From Chersky-840 sp963838775 (GTDB lineage Bacteria; Actinomycetota; Acidimicrobiia; Acidimicrobiales; UBA8190): a stretch of 64,000 bases of DNA. The stretch spans positions 62,001 to 126,000 of the forward strand of contig CAWISP010000009.1 in the NCBI GenBank assembly GCA_963838775.1, written 5' to 3'. This document shows, piece by piece, positions 51,299-60,098 of this stretch (position 1 is its first letter; the number at the start of each line of letters is the position of its first letter). A program made the position numbers and the translations under genes. Under the pieces are notes generated by a model. The model had not been told where the DNA came from. It did no database searches and saw only the letters and a list, made by a program, of their open reading frames with translations.

Positions 51299-54200
51299 GG
51301 TCGGGGTCCACGGTGCCGACGGCGAGAAGTTCGTCGGCGGCTCGCCGGGCTGTGCCACACGCCTCGGCCAGCTCGGTCCCTTCCAGGACGACCTCGATGG
51401 GCGCACCGTCACCCACGAACACGAGCACAGCGCGACGAACCGTGCGCCCCGTCGCCTCCTCGAGCGCCAGCGCGTAGCTCGCCACCTGAGGCCGGTACCG
51501 GGCTGCGGCGGCATCGAGCCCGGCGTGCCCGCTGTTGGTGCGGTCGGTCTTGTAGTCCACCACCACCAACCCGTCGTCATCCTCGACGACGAGGTCGACG
51601 TAGCCCTCGAGGACACCGTCGCCGACGGGGACGGCGACGAAGAGCTCCCGCCAGTGCCGGCGCGTCGCACCCGCGGCCACAGTGGGCGAGACAAGCGCGG
51701 CGCTCACCATGGAGACGACGGCATCGGCGTGCGCGCCGATGCCGTGCGCGGCGGCCCGGGCCCGGCCCACCTCGGGTGCGGGGTGCCCGGCGTCGTCGGT
51801 GCCCGTGGCCAGGTCGATGACGGCCAACGCCGAATGCACGGCCCGCCCGATCTGCAGCGCCGTGTCGGCGTCGCGCCACAGCGCCCCGACGGCGTCGGGC
51901 GACCCCGGATCAGGCGCCGGTGGCGCGCCGCGCCGCGCCCTGGTGGCACCCGGGACCGGTACATCGCTCACGGCGACCGCCGAAGAGACCGCCGTGGCCG
52001 TAGTGACCGGGGCGCGTCGGGTCGTGGCCAGCGCCGCAGCGCGCCGGGTCGCGAAGGCGTGGACACCCTCGCGCCATGCCGACACGTCCGCGTCGTCGGA
52101 TCGGGACTCCGCCCCCGACTCCGCCGTGGCGGCTCCGTTCAGTCCGAAACCCGCCAGCACCTTCGACAGCGCCTCGCTCGGGGCGACTTCGTCGGAGACG
52201 TCGTCCCCGACGAGTGCCGCGATGGGCAGGCGCCGCCACAGCTGGGGCGAGCGCAGGCAGATCTCGAGGAGACGGGCCGCTTCCGAAGGTGTGGCGGTGG
52301 CGGCCTCCCTGAGCTCTTTGTGATGCAGGCATACGAGCAGGTGGTCGCGCGCTCTGGTCATGCCCACGTACAGCACGCGGTGCTGCTCGAGCGCCTCGAG
52401 CTCACGCTCGCGCGTGTTGGCCTCGTCGAAACCCAGTGAGCGCAGGCCCCCGCCTGCCCGCAGCTCGGGCGTTCCGTCCTCGCGCCACAGCACCGCCGGG
52501 GGTCGCTGCCCGGACGCCACGTCGCGCTCGAGCCCGGCCAGGACCACGATCGGGAACTCGAGGCCCTTGGAGCCGTGGATGGTCAAGACGCGCACGGCGT
52601 CGTCATCGGGGTCGGGCGGCCCCACCCCACCGCTGCGGCGGTCGTCCTCGGCCTGGAGGTCGGCCCAGCGCAGGAAGGAACGGAGAGGGCCGCCCACCGT
52701 CTCGTCGAAGAGCCGAGCCTGGTCCATGAGCCAGCGCAGCCGCTGCCAGTGGTCGCGGGGCCGGTGGTAGGCGAGGCAGAGCTCGAAGCTGCGCAACTCT
52801 TCGAAGGCGCGCTCCACCATGGCCGAGGGCTCGCGCCACCAGCGCTCTTCGTGCAACCGCGCCAGCACGGCCATGGCGCCGGCCACGGGATGTGCCTCGA
52901 GGCCCTCGGGCGGGGGCTGGCGGGGATCCCAGCTCCCCTGCGCCTGGTGCCAGGTGACGAGGTCGTCGTCGCCGCAGGCGAGCCCGGGACTCCGGAGCGC
53001 GCCGAGCACGGCCACGCTGTCGACGGGATCATCGGCGGCGTGCAGGACACTGAGGACGTCGCGCACCTCGTCGGCTCCCCACAACAGGGCGACGCCTTCG
53101 AGCCGGTAGGGGATCCGGGCCTCCTCCAGAGCTTCCTCGAGGGCCGCCAGCGCGGTACGGGCCGGAAGCAGCACGGCCACGTCGCGCCAGCGCGCCGGCC
53201 GGACGGCACCGTCTTCCTCGTCGACGACGGCCCAGCGGTCGTCGACGATGTCGTCGATAGTGAGCGCCACGTCGTGGGCGGCGGCCCGGCGGACCTGGGC
53301 GATGCTCGTGTTCATGGGGCCGCCCAGCAAGACGACGGGGGGCATCGTGCTCCCCGCCCGCCCCGGCGGTGACGTCGTTGCGACCGCCGCTTCGTCCGGG
53401 GTGGACCCCAATCCGTCGAGCGAGAGCTGGACGGCCCCGGCCCCGGCCCCGGCCCTGGCCCCGGGCCTCGGAGTCGACGCGGGCGCCGACTTCGGGCCCC
53501 GGCTCGTCGAGACGCCCCGGTATCGAAGTGGCACCGCGGCGCGCTCGCCGACCAGTTCGTGATGCGCGGCCTGGCCCTCGACAGGATCGATGCCGAAGAG
53601 CTCGCCGAAGACGGTGTTGACGAACTCGAGGATGCCCGGCACCGACCGGAAGTTGGTCACGAGCACGATCTGTTCGCCGAGTTCGCGCCCCACCCGTGAG
53701 AACAGTTCGATGTCGGCGCGCCGGAACCGGTAGATCGACTGCTTGGGGTCTCCCACGACGAAGAGCCCGCCCGGCTCGGCGTCGTGCAGATCCGCCGAAC
53801 CGTCCACGGCGGCGGCGATGCGGGCGGCGAGCTCGACCTGGATGGGATCGGTGTCCTGGAACTCGTCGATGAGCAACCGCCGGTAGCGGCGATGTAGGGA
53901 CCGCGCCGTGCCGGGGTCGTCCCGCAGCAGCCTCCGGGCATGGACCAACAGGTCGTGGAAGCCGAGCCGGCCCTCGGCCCGGCGTTGGTCGGCGACGTCC
54001 ATGACGAACATCGCCAGCCGTGCGCCCAAGTCGCCGAGAATGGCGTGAAAGCTGGCCCGCTGGAGATCGAGGCGCGCCTGCTCGGCGGCCGCGCAGGCGG
54101 CCCGCACTTCGTCGACGTGCCCGTTCCAATTCCCCTGTTGGCCGTAGCTGCAGCGCAGGGATTTGAGACCGTCGAGGAGCCGCAGGATCGACGGCTCGTC

Positions 54201-54947
54201 CTCGCAGGCCGCCAACGCCGCGCCGGTGACGCGCAGCGCACCGAGATGCTCGTACAACTTGTCGCTGCCGTCGCTGCACCACACGCCCATGGCCAGCGCG
54301 GCGTCGATGGCGTCGAGCACCGGTCCGCGCTCGACGGCGGGCCATGCACCGGGAACGGGCCGCATCTGCTCGAGCGCGACCCGGCCGCCGTCTTCGAGCC
54401 GGTCCCAGTGCCGGTGCAGGGCCCGGGCGATCTCGACGAGGTCGTCGTGGCCCAACCCGATCGAGAACCCCTGGACGAGGGCAGGCTCGGCGTCGGGATC
54501 GGCCAGCAGGGTGTCGGCGAAACGCTCGAAACGCGCCTCGAAGTCCGCCCGTTCCGCGGTCTCGTCGAGCACTTCGAACCCGGGCGGGATGCCCGCCGCC
54601 ACGCAGTGCTCGACGAGGATGCGCTGCGCGAAGGCATGCAGCGTGCAAATGGCGGCCTCGTCGACCTCGTGGCGCGCCGCGACGAGGCGGGCGTCGTCGG
54701 GGTGGTCGAGGGCGGCTTCGTCGATGTGGTCGCGGATGCGCTGGCGCAGCTCGGCGGCGGCGGCTTCGGTGAACGTGATCGCCGCGACCGCGCGCAGCGA
54801 GGCGCGTCCGCTTCTCACGAGCTCCACGATCCGGTTCACGAGCGCGGTGGTCTTCCCGGTGCCCGCCCCGGCCACCACCACCAGGGTGGCGTCGAGCTCG
54901 AACCCGATGCTGTCGCGGGCCCCGTCGTCGACGCGCCCCACGGTCAC
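51291..54947 (-). CDS. AddA-like UvrD-family helicase/exonuclease
   Basis: 1218 residues from GTG 54947, which shares GTGA with the stop codon of the upstream nuclease gene. Walker A VVVAGAGTGKTTALVNRIVE near residues 22-40, motif Ia AAITFTEAAAAELRQR, motif II LLIDEFQDTDPIQVELAA, motif III FVVGDPKQSIYRFRRADIEL, motif V VLTIHGSKGLEFPIVVLAG and motif VI VLYVGMTRARDHLLVCL. The C-terminus carries a RecB-type nuclease core: EGYVDLVVEDDDGLVVVDYK, TDRT. The two-gene unit should process double-strand breaks in place of RecBCD. A long Pro/Ala insert near 53,440 is specific to this protein. Confidence 0.93.
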   Translation of the reverse strand: MTVGRVDDGARDSIGFELDATLVVVAGAGTGKTTALVNRIVELVRSGRASLRAVAAITFTEAAAAELRQRIRDHIDEAALDHPDDARLVAARHEVDEAAICTLHAFAQRILVEHCVAAGIPPGFEVLDETAERADFEARFERFADTLLADPDAEPALVQGFSIGLGHDDLVEIARALHRHWDRLEDGGRVALEQMRPVPGAWPAVERGPVLDAIDAALAMGVWCSDGSDKLYEHLGALRVTGAALAACEDEPSILRLLDGLKSLRCSYGQQGNWNGHVDEVRAACAAAEQARLDLQRASFHAILGDLGARLAMFVMDVADQRRAEGRLGFHDLLVHARRLLRDDPGTARSLHRRYRRLLIDEFQDTDPIQVELAARIAAAVDGSADLHDAEPGGLFVVGDPKQSIYRFRRADIELFSRVGRELGEQIVLVTNFRSVPGILEFVNTVFGELFGIDPVEGQAAHHELVGERAAVPLRYRGVSTSRGPKSAPASTPRPGARAGAGAGAVQLSLDGLGSTPDEAAVATTSPPGRAGSTMPPVVLLGGPMNTSIAQVRRAAAHDVALTIDDIVDDRWAVVDEEDGAVRPARWRDVAVLLPARTALAALEEALEEARIPYRLEGVALLWGADEVRDVLSVLHAADDPVDSVAVLGALRSPGLACGDDDLVTWHQAQGSWDPRQPPPEGLEAHPVAGAMAVLARLHEERWWREPSAMVERAFEELRSFELCLAYHRPRDHWQRLRWLMDQARLFDETVGGPLRSFLRWADLQAEDDRRSGGVGPPDPDDDAVRVLTIHGSKGLEFPIVVLAGLERDVASGQRPPAVLWREDGTPELRAGGGLRSLGFDEANTRERELEALEQHRVLYVGMTRARDHLLVCLHHKELREAATATPSEAARLLEICLRSPQLWRRLPIAALVGDDVSDEVAPSEALSKVLAGFGLNGAATAESGAESRSDDADVSAWREGVHAFATRRAAALATTRRAPVTTATAVSSAVAVSDVPVPGATRARRGAPPAPDPGSPDAVGALWRDADTALQIGRAVHSALAVIDLATGTDDAGHPAPEVGRARAAAHGIGAHADAVVSMVSAALVSPTVAAGATRRHWRELFVAVPVGDGVLEGYVDLVVEDDDGLVVVDYKTDRTNSGHAGLDAAAARYRPQVASYALALEEATGRTVRRAVLVFVGDGAPIEVVLEGTELAEACGTARRAADELLAVGTVDPDLR

Positions 54948-57900
54948 GCCTCCATCCCGGTGGCGTCCTCGAATCCGTCGATGACCGCCCCGACGAGCCC
55001 GTCGGGGACCTCGGCGTGCATGAGCGCCAGCACCGGGGCGAGCGCGGGGGCCCCGCTCTTGCGGGCCCATTGCCGCTCGCGCGTCACCGGACACAGGGTG
55101 TCGAAGTCGCAGGTCCGACAGGCGTCGAACTGGCGGTCCCCGGGCTTCTCGGTGGGTGCTCCCGGGAAGGCACCGGCCTCGACGGCGCCGGCGATCAGCG
55201 TGAGGACGGTGAGGAAGCGGGCGCGCACCTCATCGGTGATGGTGAGGCTGAAACACGGGGCCACGCGCGTTTGCGACAGGAGCCAGTACCGAGCCCGCAC
55301 GCCTCGGCCCGAATCGCCGAACCGCGCCTGCGCCGCCATGGCGTAGATCGGGAGCTGGAGGAGCCTGCCCCCGGCCACGGGGTCCTTCTTCAGCGCCGAC
55401 AGCATGGTCTGCTTGCCCGTCTTGTAGTCCGACACCACGAGCTCGCCCGACCGGGCCCGGTCGACGCGATCGGCCTTGCCCTTGAAGCGGACCTCGAGCC
55501 CGCTTTCGAGGGTCACGGTGACGGCGGGGTCTGCGCCCTCGACCCCGGAACCGAACTCGAGCTCGGCGGCCAGCGGCTCGAGGTCGCCCTCCTCGTCGTG
55601 GAAGCGCTCGAGGTCACGGCGGATGGCCGCCTTGTCCATCCGCCACAGCAGCGGCTTTCCCACCAGGCCGCGCCCCTCGGCGTTCGAGAATTGCGTCTCG
55701 GCGATGGCGAGGAGGCGGGGCAGGGCGCGGGGCGCGCCCGCCAGGCGCTCGAGGAGGTACTCCTCGAGGATCGAATGCACCAGGGTGCCGCGCTCGGGTG
55801 GCTCCATCTGCCAGATCTCCTCGGGAAGGGTGCGCTTGGAGACCTGCAACACCCGGTCGTAGAGGAAGCGGCGCGGGCACTTGGCATAGGCCTCGAGACG
55901 CGTGGCGGACATCGGGGCCTCCGCCAGGAACGGGGACACCAGGCCCACCCCGACGTTCCCGTCGAATCGGGTGAAGTCCTGTCCCAACCGGTGGCGCGCC
56001 GCGCCGACTCCGATGCGCAACCGGCTCGAGGACAGCGCCAGCGGGGAACGTGTCGGGTCGCGTCCCTCCGCCGCCCAGTGCGCCGTGTCGTGGAGCTCGA
56101 GCTCGCGCACCGACAGGGGCGGGCGCGCCGACAAGATCCCGGCCGCGAAGGAGTCCACCGGTCGCTGCCTCGTCCCGATACCGGTGAGGGTGGCCATCCA
56201 GCGCGACGCCACTTGCTCGCGTCCGGTCCTGGGGTCGACGCGCGGGTAGGTGGCCACCCGCCGGGCCGTCCCCGCACCGATGGCGGCGACGACGTCGTCG
56301 CGCAGCTCGTCGAGGCGCGCCGCCCGCGTGCGCAGGCCGCCTGAGGTGTCGAGTCGGCGGACATCCTCGGGCAGCAGGGCATCGTCGCCGATGCCTCCGG
56401 GGACCACGGCGTCGGTCATGCCGACCAGCACGACCGATTCGAACCGCAGGCCGCGGGCGCGGCCGAAGGGGGCCACGAACACGCCATCGCCGAAACCTCC
56501 GTCGGGTAGCTCCGAGGTGTCGAGACCCGTCTCTTCGAGCACGGTCCGCACCGACCGCAGGAACGCCCCCTGATCGGTGCGGTCCGATACCGCGTCGAGC
56601 TCGCCGAGCGCGAGCACCGCACCGCGTACCTGTTCGGTGGCGGCGAGCTCGTGGGCGGGCCACGACGCCGAGTCGGTGTCGAGGTACCGGTCGAAGAGGT
56701 CGACGGCCCAGGTGGCGTGGGCCTGCCACGTCCCTCTGGGTACGACCGCGCTCGTCACCAGGCCGGCGACGAAGGCGGCCAGGGCATCGGCCTGCTGTGC
56801 CTGTTCGGGGTGGCGTCCCCCCAGGTTCTTCAAGCGCTCGGCCCACTGGGCGCTCCCGCGCACCACGCCGGCCTCCGACGACAGCGCGTCCCACCGGCTC
56901 GTCGGCACGCGGCGACGGTCCGGGCCCGACACGATCGGCGCCGTGGAGAGCCAGGCCATGACCGCGTCTCGCGCCCAGTCCGACGCGGCCAGGTCGAGCA
57001 GGCCGAGCAGTGCCGTCCCCGCCACCGACCGGTCCAGGCGCCGTGTCTCGGGTCCGTTGGCGGCGACACCGGCGGCGGCGAGCTCCTGGTGCAGGGCTCG
57101 GGCGTAGCGGGGACCCGCCGGATGGAAGATGGCCTGCGCCCACGAGGGGACGCCGGCGTCGACGGAGGCGACGACGTCCCGGACCGCGGCCCGTACCTCT
57201 TCGTCGGGGTCGGCACAGGCGCGCACCTCGGTCAGCACCGGCCCGCCGCCGGGGGTGCCGGCGTCGCCCGGAGCGCCGGTGCCAACAGGTGTTTCGGTGC
57301 CGACGGGCGTGGTGGTGGTCCGGGCCACGACGGCATCGAGCACGATCCGCTCGAAGGGCGCCAGCACGCCGGGGTCGAGCACGAGCACCGGGCCCAGGGA
57401 TTCGAGGGCCCCGCGCTGCGCCGTGGTCTGTGCGGCCTCGGCGAGATCGACGGTGTCGGTGAAACCCCGTCCGTGGAGGTGGGCCCGTACCTCTTCCGAT
57501 AGGCGACACAGGTCGCCCACGCGGTCCCGGCGCCCTCGCAGGGCGGCGACGGTGGGAGGGGGGCAGCGTCGGAGCTCTCCCACCGCATCGCGGATCGCCG
57601 CCAACCCCCGGGGATGCCCGACGAGGTCGGCCAGCCATCGCTGCGACGCCAATGCCGTGGTGCGGATGGCCTCGAGGTCGACGTGTGGTGGTGCCAGGCG
57701 CTGTCCGCGTGCCGACAGCACCGGGATGCCCAGCTGGCGGAGCAGCTTGTCGACCGTCGTGCAATTGACGTTGGCGACACCCCGCCGCCCCCCCGGCCCG
57801 TCGCCGGCGCCGAGGGCCCGGCGCGCGAACAGGGCCGCGTAGGCCGAGGGTGCCACCACCGTCACCGGCGCGAGGGGATCCGACCCCTTGGCGACGTGCA

Positions 57901-57976
57901 CCGCCGCGCCCAGGGCGCTCACGACGGGGCCGGTGGACAGCGCGGCGCGTCGATCGGGGACCGGCGCGCGCGTCAT
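54944..57976 (-). CDS. AddB-like PD-(D/E)XK nuclease with probable Fe-S cluster
   Basis: 1010 residues from ATG 57976. The N-terminal 600 residues form a degenerate helicase-like region with no Walker A (VTVVAPSAYAALFARRALGA, VVLVGMTDAVVPGGIGDDAL). The C-terminal nuclease has the lone Cys in YAKCPRRFLYDRVLQVSKRT, the catalytic LESGLEVRFKGKADRVDRAR and ELVVSDYKTGKQ, and a Cys triplet in FDACRTCDFDTLCPVTR. One early and three late cysteines around a PD-(D/E)XK core are the iron-sulfur ligand pattern of AddB. It acts with the helicase encoded just downstream in double-strand-break repair. Confidence 0.9.
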   Translation of the reverse strand: MTRAPVPDRRAALSTGPVVSALGAAVHVAKGSDPLAPVTVVAPSAYAALFARRALGAGDGPGGRRGVANVNCTTVDKLLRQLGIPVLSARGQRLAPPHVDLEAIRTTALASQRWLADLVGHPRGLAAIRDAVGELRRCPPPTVAALRGRRDRVGDLCRLSEEVRAHLHGRGFTDTVDLAEAAQTTAQRGALESLGPVLVLDPGVLAPFERIVLDAVVARTTTTPVGTETPVGTGAPGDAGTPGGGPVLTEVRACADPDEEVRAAVRDVVASVDAGVPSWAQAIFHPAGPRYARALHQELAAAGVAANGPETRRLDRSVAGTALLGLLDLAASDWARDAVMAWLSTAPIVSGPDRRRVPTSRWDALSSEAGVVRGSAQWAERLKNLGGRHPEQAQQADALAAFVAGLVTSAVVPRGTWQAHATWAVDLFDRYLDTDSASWPAHELAATEQVRGAVLALGELDAVSDRTDQGAFLRSVRTVLEETGLDTSELPDGGFGDGVFVAPFGRARGLRFESVVLVGMTDAVVPGGIGDDALLPEDVRRLDTSGGLRTRAARLDELRDDVVAAIGAGTARRVATYPRVDPRTGREQVASRWMATLTGIGTRQRPVDSFAAGILSARPPLSVRELELHDTAHWAAEGRDPTRSPLALSSSRLRIGVGAARHRLGQDFTRFDGNVGVGLVSPFLAEAPMSATRLEAYAKCPRRFLYDRVLQVSKRTLPEEIWQMEPPERGTLVHSILEEYLLERLAGAPRALPRLLAIAETQFSNAEGRGLVGKPLLWRMDKAAIRRDLERFHDEEGDLEPLAAELEFGSGVEGADPAVTVTLESGLEVRFKGKADRVDRARSGELVVSDYKTGKQTMLSALKKDPVAGGRLLQLPIYAMAAQARFGDSGRGVRARYWLLSQTRVAPCFSLTITDEVRARFLTVLTLIAGAVEAGAFPGAPTEKPGDRQFDACRTCDFDTLCPVTRERQWARKSGAPALAPVLALMHAEVPDGLVGAVIDGFEDATGMEA

Positions 57977-58021
57977 CGCGGCATGCTACGACCCCGTTGT
58001 CTCAGCGCTCCCGGGGGGAGG

Positions 58022-58855
58022 TCAGGCTGGGCGCTTCGCTCCGTAGTCGCCCGAGCGAAGTCGCCACCAGATGGCGAAGGTGTCGCGCAGCATCCCCACC
58101 ACGACACGGCGGGACACCGTGCTCGAGAAGCGGATGCCGATGCGGACCGGGGCTTCCACCAGGTCACGGTGGCCGAATCGCCGGGCGATCACGAGCATCT
58201 CGAGGTCGAAGGCATAGCCCTGCTCGACCATGAGGGGCAGGACGTCGGCCAGCACCTCTCGGCGTACCAGCTTGATGCCCGCCTGGGTGTCGCGCACGTC
58301 GAGATGGAACAGCGTGCGCACGAGCTGTTGGTACCCCCACGAGTACAGGCGCCGGGCTACGGGGTAGACGACCTGCGAGTCTGGGTGTCGCTTGCTGCCG
58401 AGGACCACGTCGGGATGACGCTGCTGGACCACCTCGACGAACTCGGCCAGGAGCTCGGGCGGCACGTCGCCGTCCCCGTCGATGAACCCCAGGTAACGAC
58501 CCCGTCCCCGGGCCAGCCCGGCCCGGACCGCTTTGCCCTTGCCGGCGTGGGGGAGCACGACCTGGACCACGACGTCGGTGGGGAGTCCCTCGAGCGAGGC
58601 ATCGCTGCCGTCGGTCGATCCGTCGGACACGGTCACGATCTCGAAGGAGATCCCGGTCCCACGCAGGACCTCCACGGCGCGCTCCACCGTTGCCCGCAGC
58701 GCCGGGCCCGGGTTGTAGTAGGGCACGACGACGGTGAGGTCGAGAACCGGGGGCGGGAAGGTGACGGGTTCCACGAGGCTCAGCGCCACCGCAGGCGTGC
58801 GCGAGTCACGGAGCCCGGCTCCGGGATGCTCTCGCCCCACTGCCCCCCCTCCCAC
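58022..58855 (-). CDS. family 2 glycosyltransferase (dolichyl-phosphate-sugar synthase type)
   Basis: 277 residues to 58855; a start at GTG 58774 is also possible since the first 27 residues look weak. GT-A fold with LTVVVPYYNPGPALRATVER, IVTVSDGSTDGSDASLEGLP, LGFIDGDGDVPPELLAEFVE (DxD metal site), and the acceptor region GIKLVRREVLADVLPLMVEQ and GYAFDLEMLVIARRFGHRDL. This matches polyprenyl-phosphate mannose/glucose synthases, which charge lipid carriers used by GT-C enzymes. It is followed by addB 45 bases later and preceded by the undecaprenyl-diphosphatase gene on the same strand. Confidence 0.87.
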   Translation of the reverse strand: MGGGAVGREHPGAGLRDSRTPAVALSLVEPVTFPPPVLDLTVVVPYYNPGPALRATVERAVEVLRGTGISFEIVTVSDGSTDGSDASLEGLPTDVVVQVVLPHAGKGKAVRAGLARGRGRYLGFIDGDGDVPPELLAEFVEVVQQRHPDVVLGSKRHPDSQVVYPVARRLYSWGYQQLVRTLFHLDVRDTQAGIKLVRREVLADVLPLMVEQGYAFDLEMLVIARRFGHRDLVEAPVRIGIRFSSTVSRRVVVGMLRDTFAIWWRLRSGDYGAKRPA

Positions 58856-58980
58856 GCCCGGACACCCCCACTCACCAGCCAGGTGCCGGCACTGGGCATT
58901 TTACCGGGGAGCCCGGGCCAACTTTGGCGCGGCCCGTTCCGCGTCCCCTGCAACGGCGTCTGCTCGGCACCGGTGGGGGC

Positions 58981-59875
58981 TCATCGCAGCGCGATGTAGA
59001 TGGCCATGAAGGTCCCGAAGGCCACGCAGTAGATCCCGAACGGGGTAAGTGTCCTCGTCTTGAAATAGCGCATGAGGAAGCGGACCGAGAGCGATGCGGT
59101 GACCCCGGTGATGACCATGGCCACGAGCGCTTGGGGCCGGAGGCCGTTGCCCAGAGGACCGGTCAGGTCCGAGATCTTGAGCACGCCCGCCGCCAGGATG
59201 ACGGGGGTGGCGAGGAGGAAGGCGAAGCGGGCGGAGTCTTCGTGGTCGAGCCCCCTCACCAGGCCCGCCGTCATGCACACCCCCTCCCGGCTGATGCCGG
59301 CGACCAGCGCGGTCGACTGGGCCACGCCCACGATGCCGGCTTCGCGGTACTGCAGCGACTCGAGACGACGGCCGCCGTCGGCCTTGGTGTCGCGCCGCCC
59401 TGGTGCCGCCCCCTCCGAGCGCCGTCTCAGGCGCTCGGCCCCCAGCAGGATGCCCCCGTTCAGGATGAGGAACAGGGCGGCGGCCTCGGGCTTGGCCAGC
59501 GCCACGCGGCAGCGGGTGCTCGAAGACCAGGCCGATGACGCCGGCGGGGATGGTGCCCACGATGATCAACCAGGCCAGGCGCTCGTTCGGGGTCTCGATC
59601 CGCCTGGTCACGAGGGTACGGAACCAGGCGGTGATGATCGCCACCCAGTCCCGCCAGAAGTAGACGAGCAGGCCCAGCGCGCTGCCGACGTGGAGCATGA
59701 CCACGAAGGCCAGCCACGACGACTCGGGGTCGGACTGGGCCGCCACGACCTGGTGCCAGCCGAAGAGCGAGGGCAGGAGCACGACGTGGCCCAGGCTCGA
59801 GACCGGGAACAGCTCACTCACCCCCTGCAGGACGCCGAGCACCACCGTCTGGAACCACGACAGGTGCAGGTGCAC
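58981..59875 (-). pseudogene. uppP: undecaprenyl-diphosphatase (UppP/BacA), broken by one frameshift
   Basis: The N-terminal part from about GTG 59875 reads HLSWFQTVVLGVLQGVSELF, PVSSLGHVVLLPSLFGW with the conserved Glu and Ser/His site. It continues to GVIGLVFEHPL and then loses sense. One base further on, the next frame continues VALAKPEAAALFLILNGGIL to the second active-site block TALVAGISREGVCMTAGLVR and the terminal helices ending MAIYIALR. One extra C near 59,506-59,513 (CTGCCGCGTGGCG read against CTGCGCGTGGCG) explains the break. The normal enzyme recycles the lipid carrier of peptidoglycan synthesis and is usually important, so a sequencing error is a serious possibility. The second signature is itself unusual (SREG for SRSG). 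Confidence 0.85.
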
Positions 59876-60098
59876 CGGGGCGGCGGGGGCGGCCAGGAGC
59901 ACACGACCGGCGCCGGGCACGGCACGGATCGTACCGCCACCTGGGTGTCGTCGAAGGGAAGCCGGGACCGGTAACCTCACCCACTCTTCACGACTTCACA
60001 GACCTTTCTGCAGGTCATCCCAGCTTCCTCCCAGCTTCATCAGGGATCCTTGGGGTGCCTGATGCACATGCACAGGGACGAAAAAGGAGGTGGCACGG

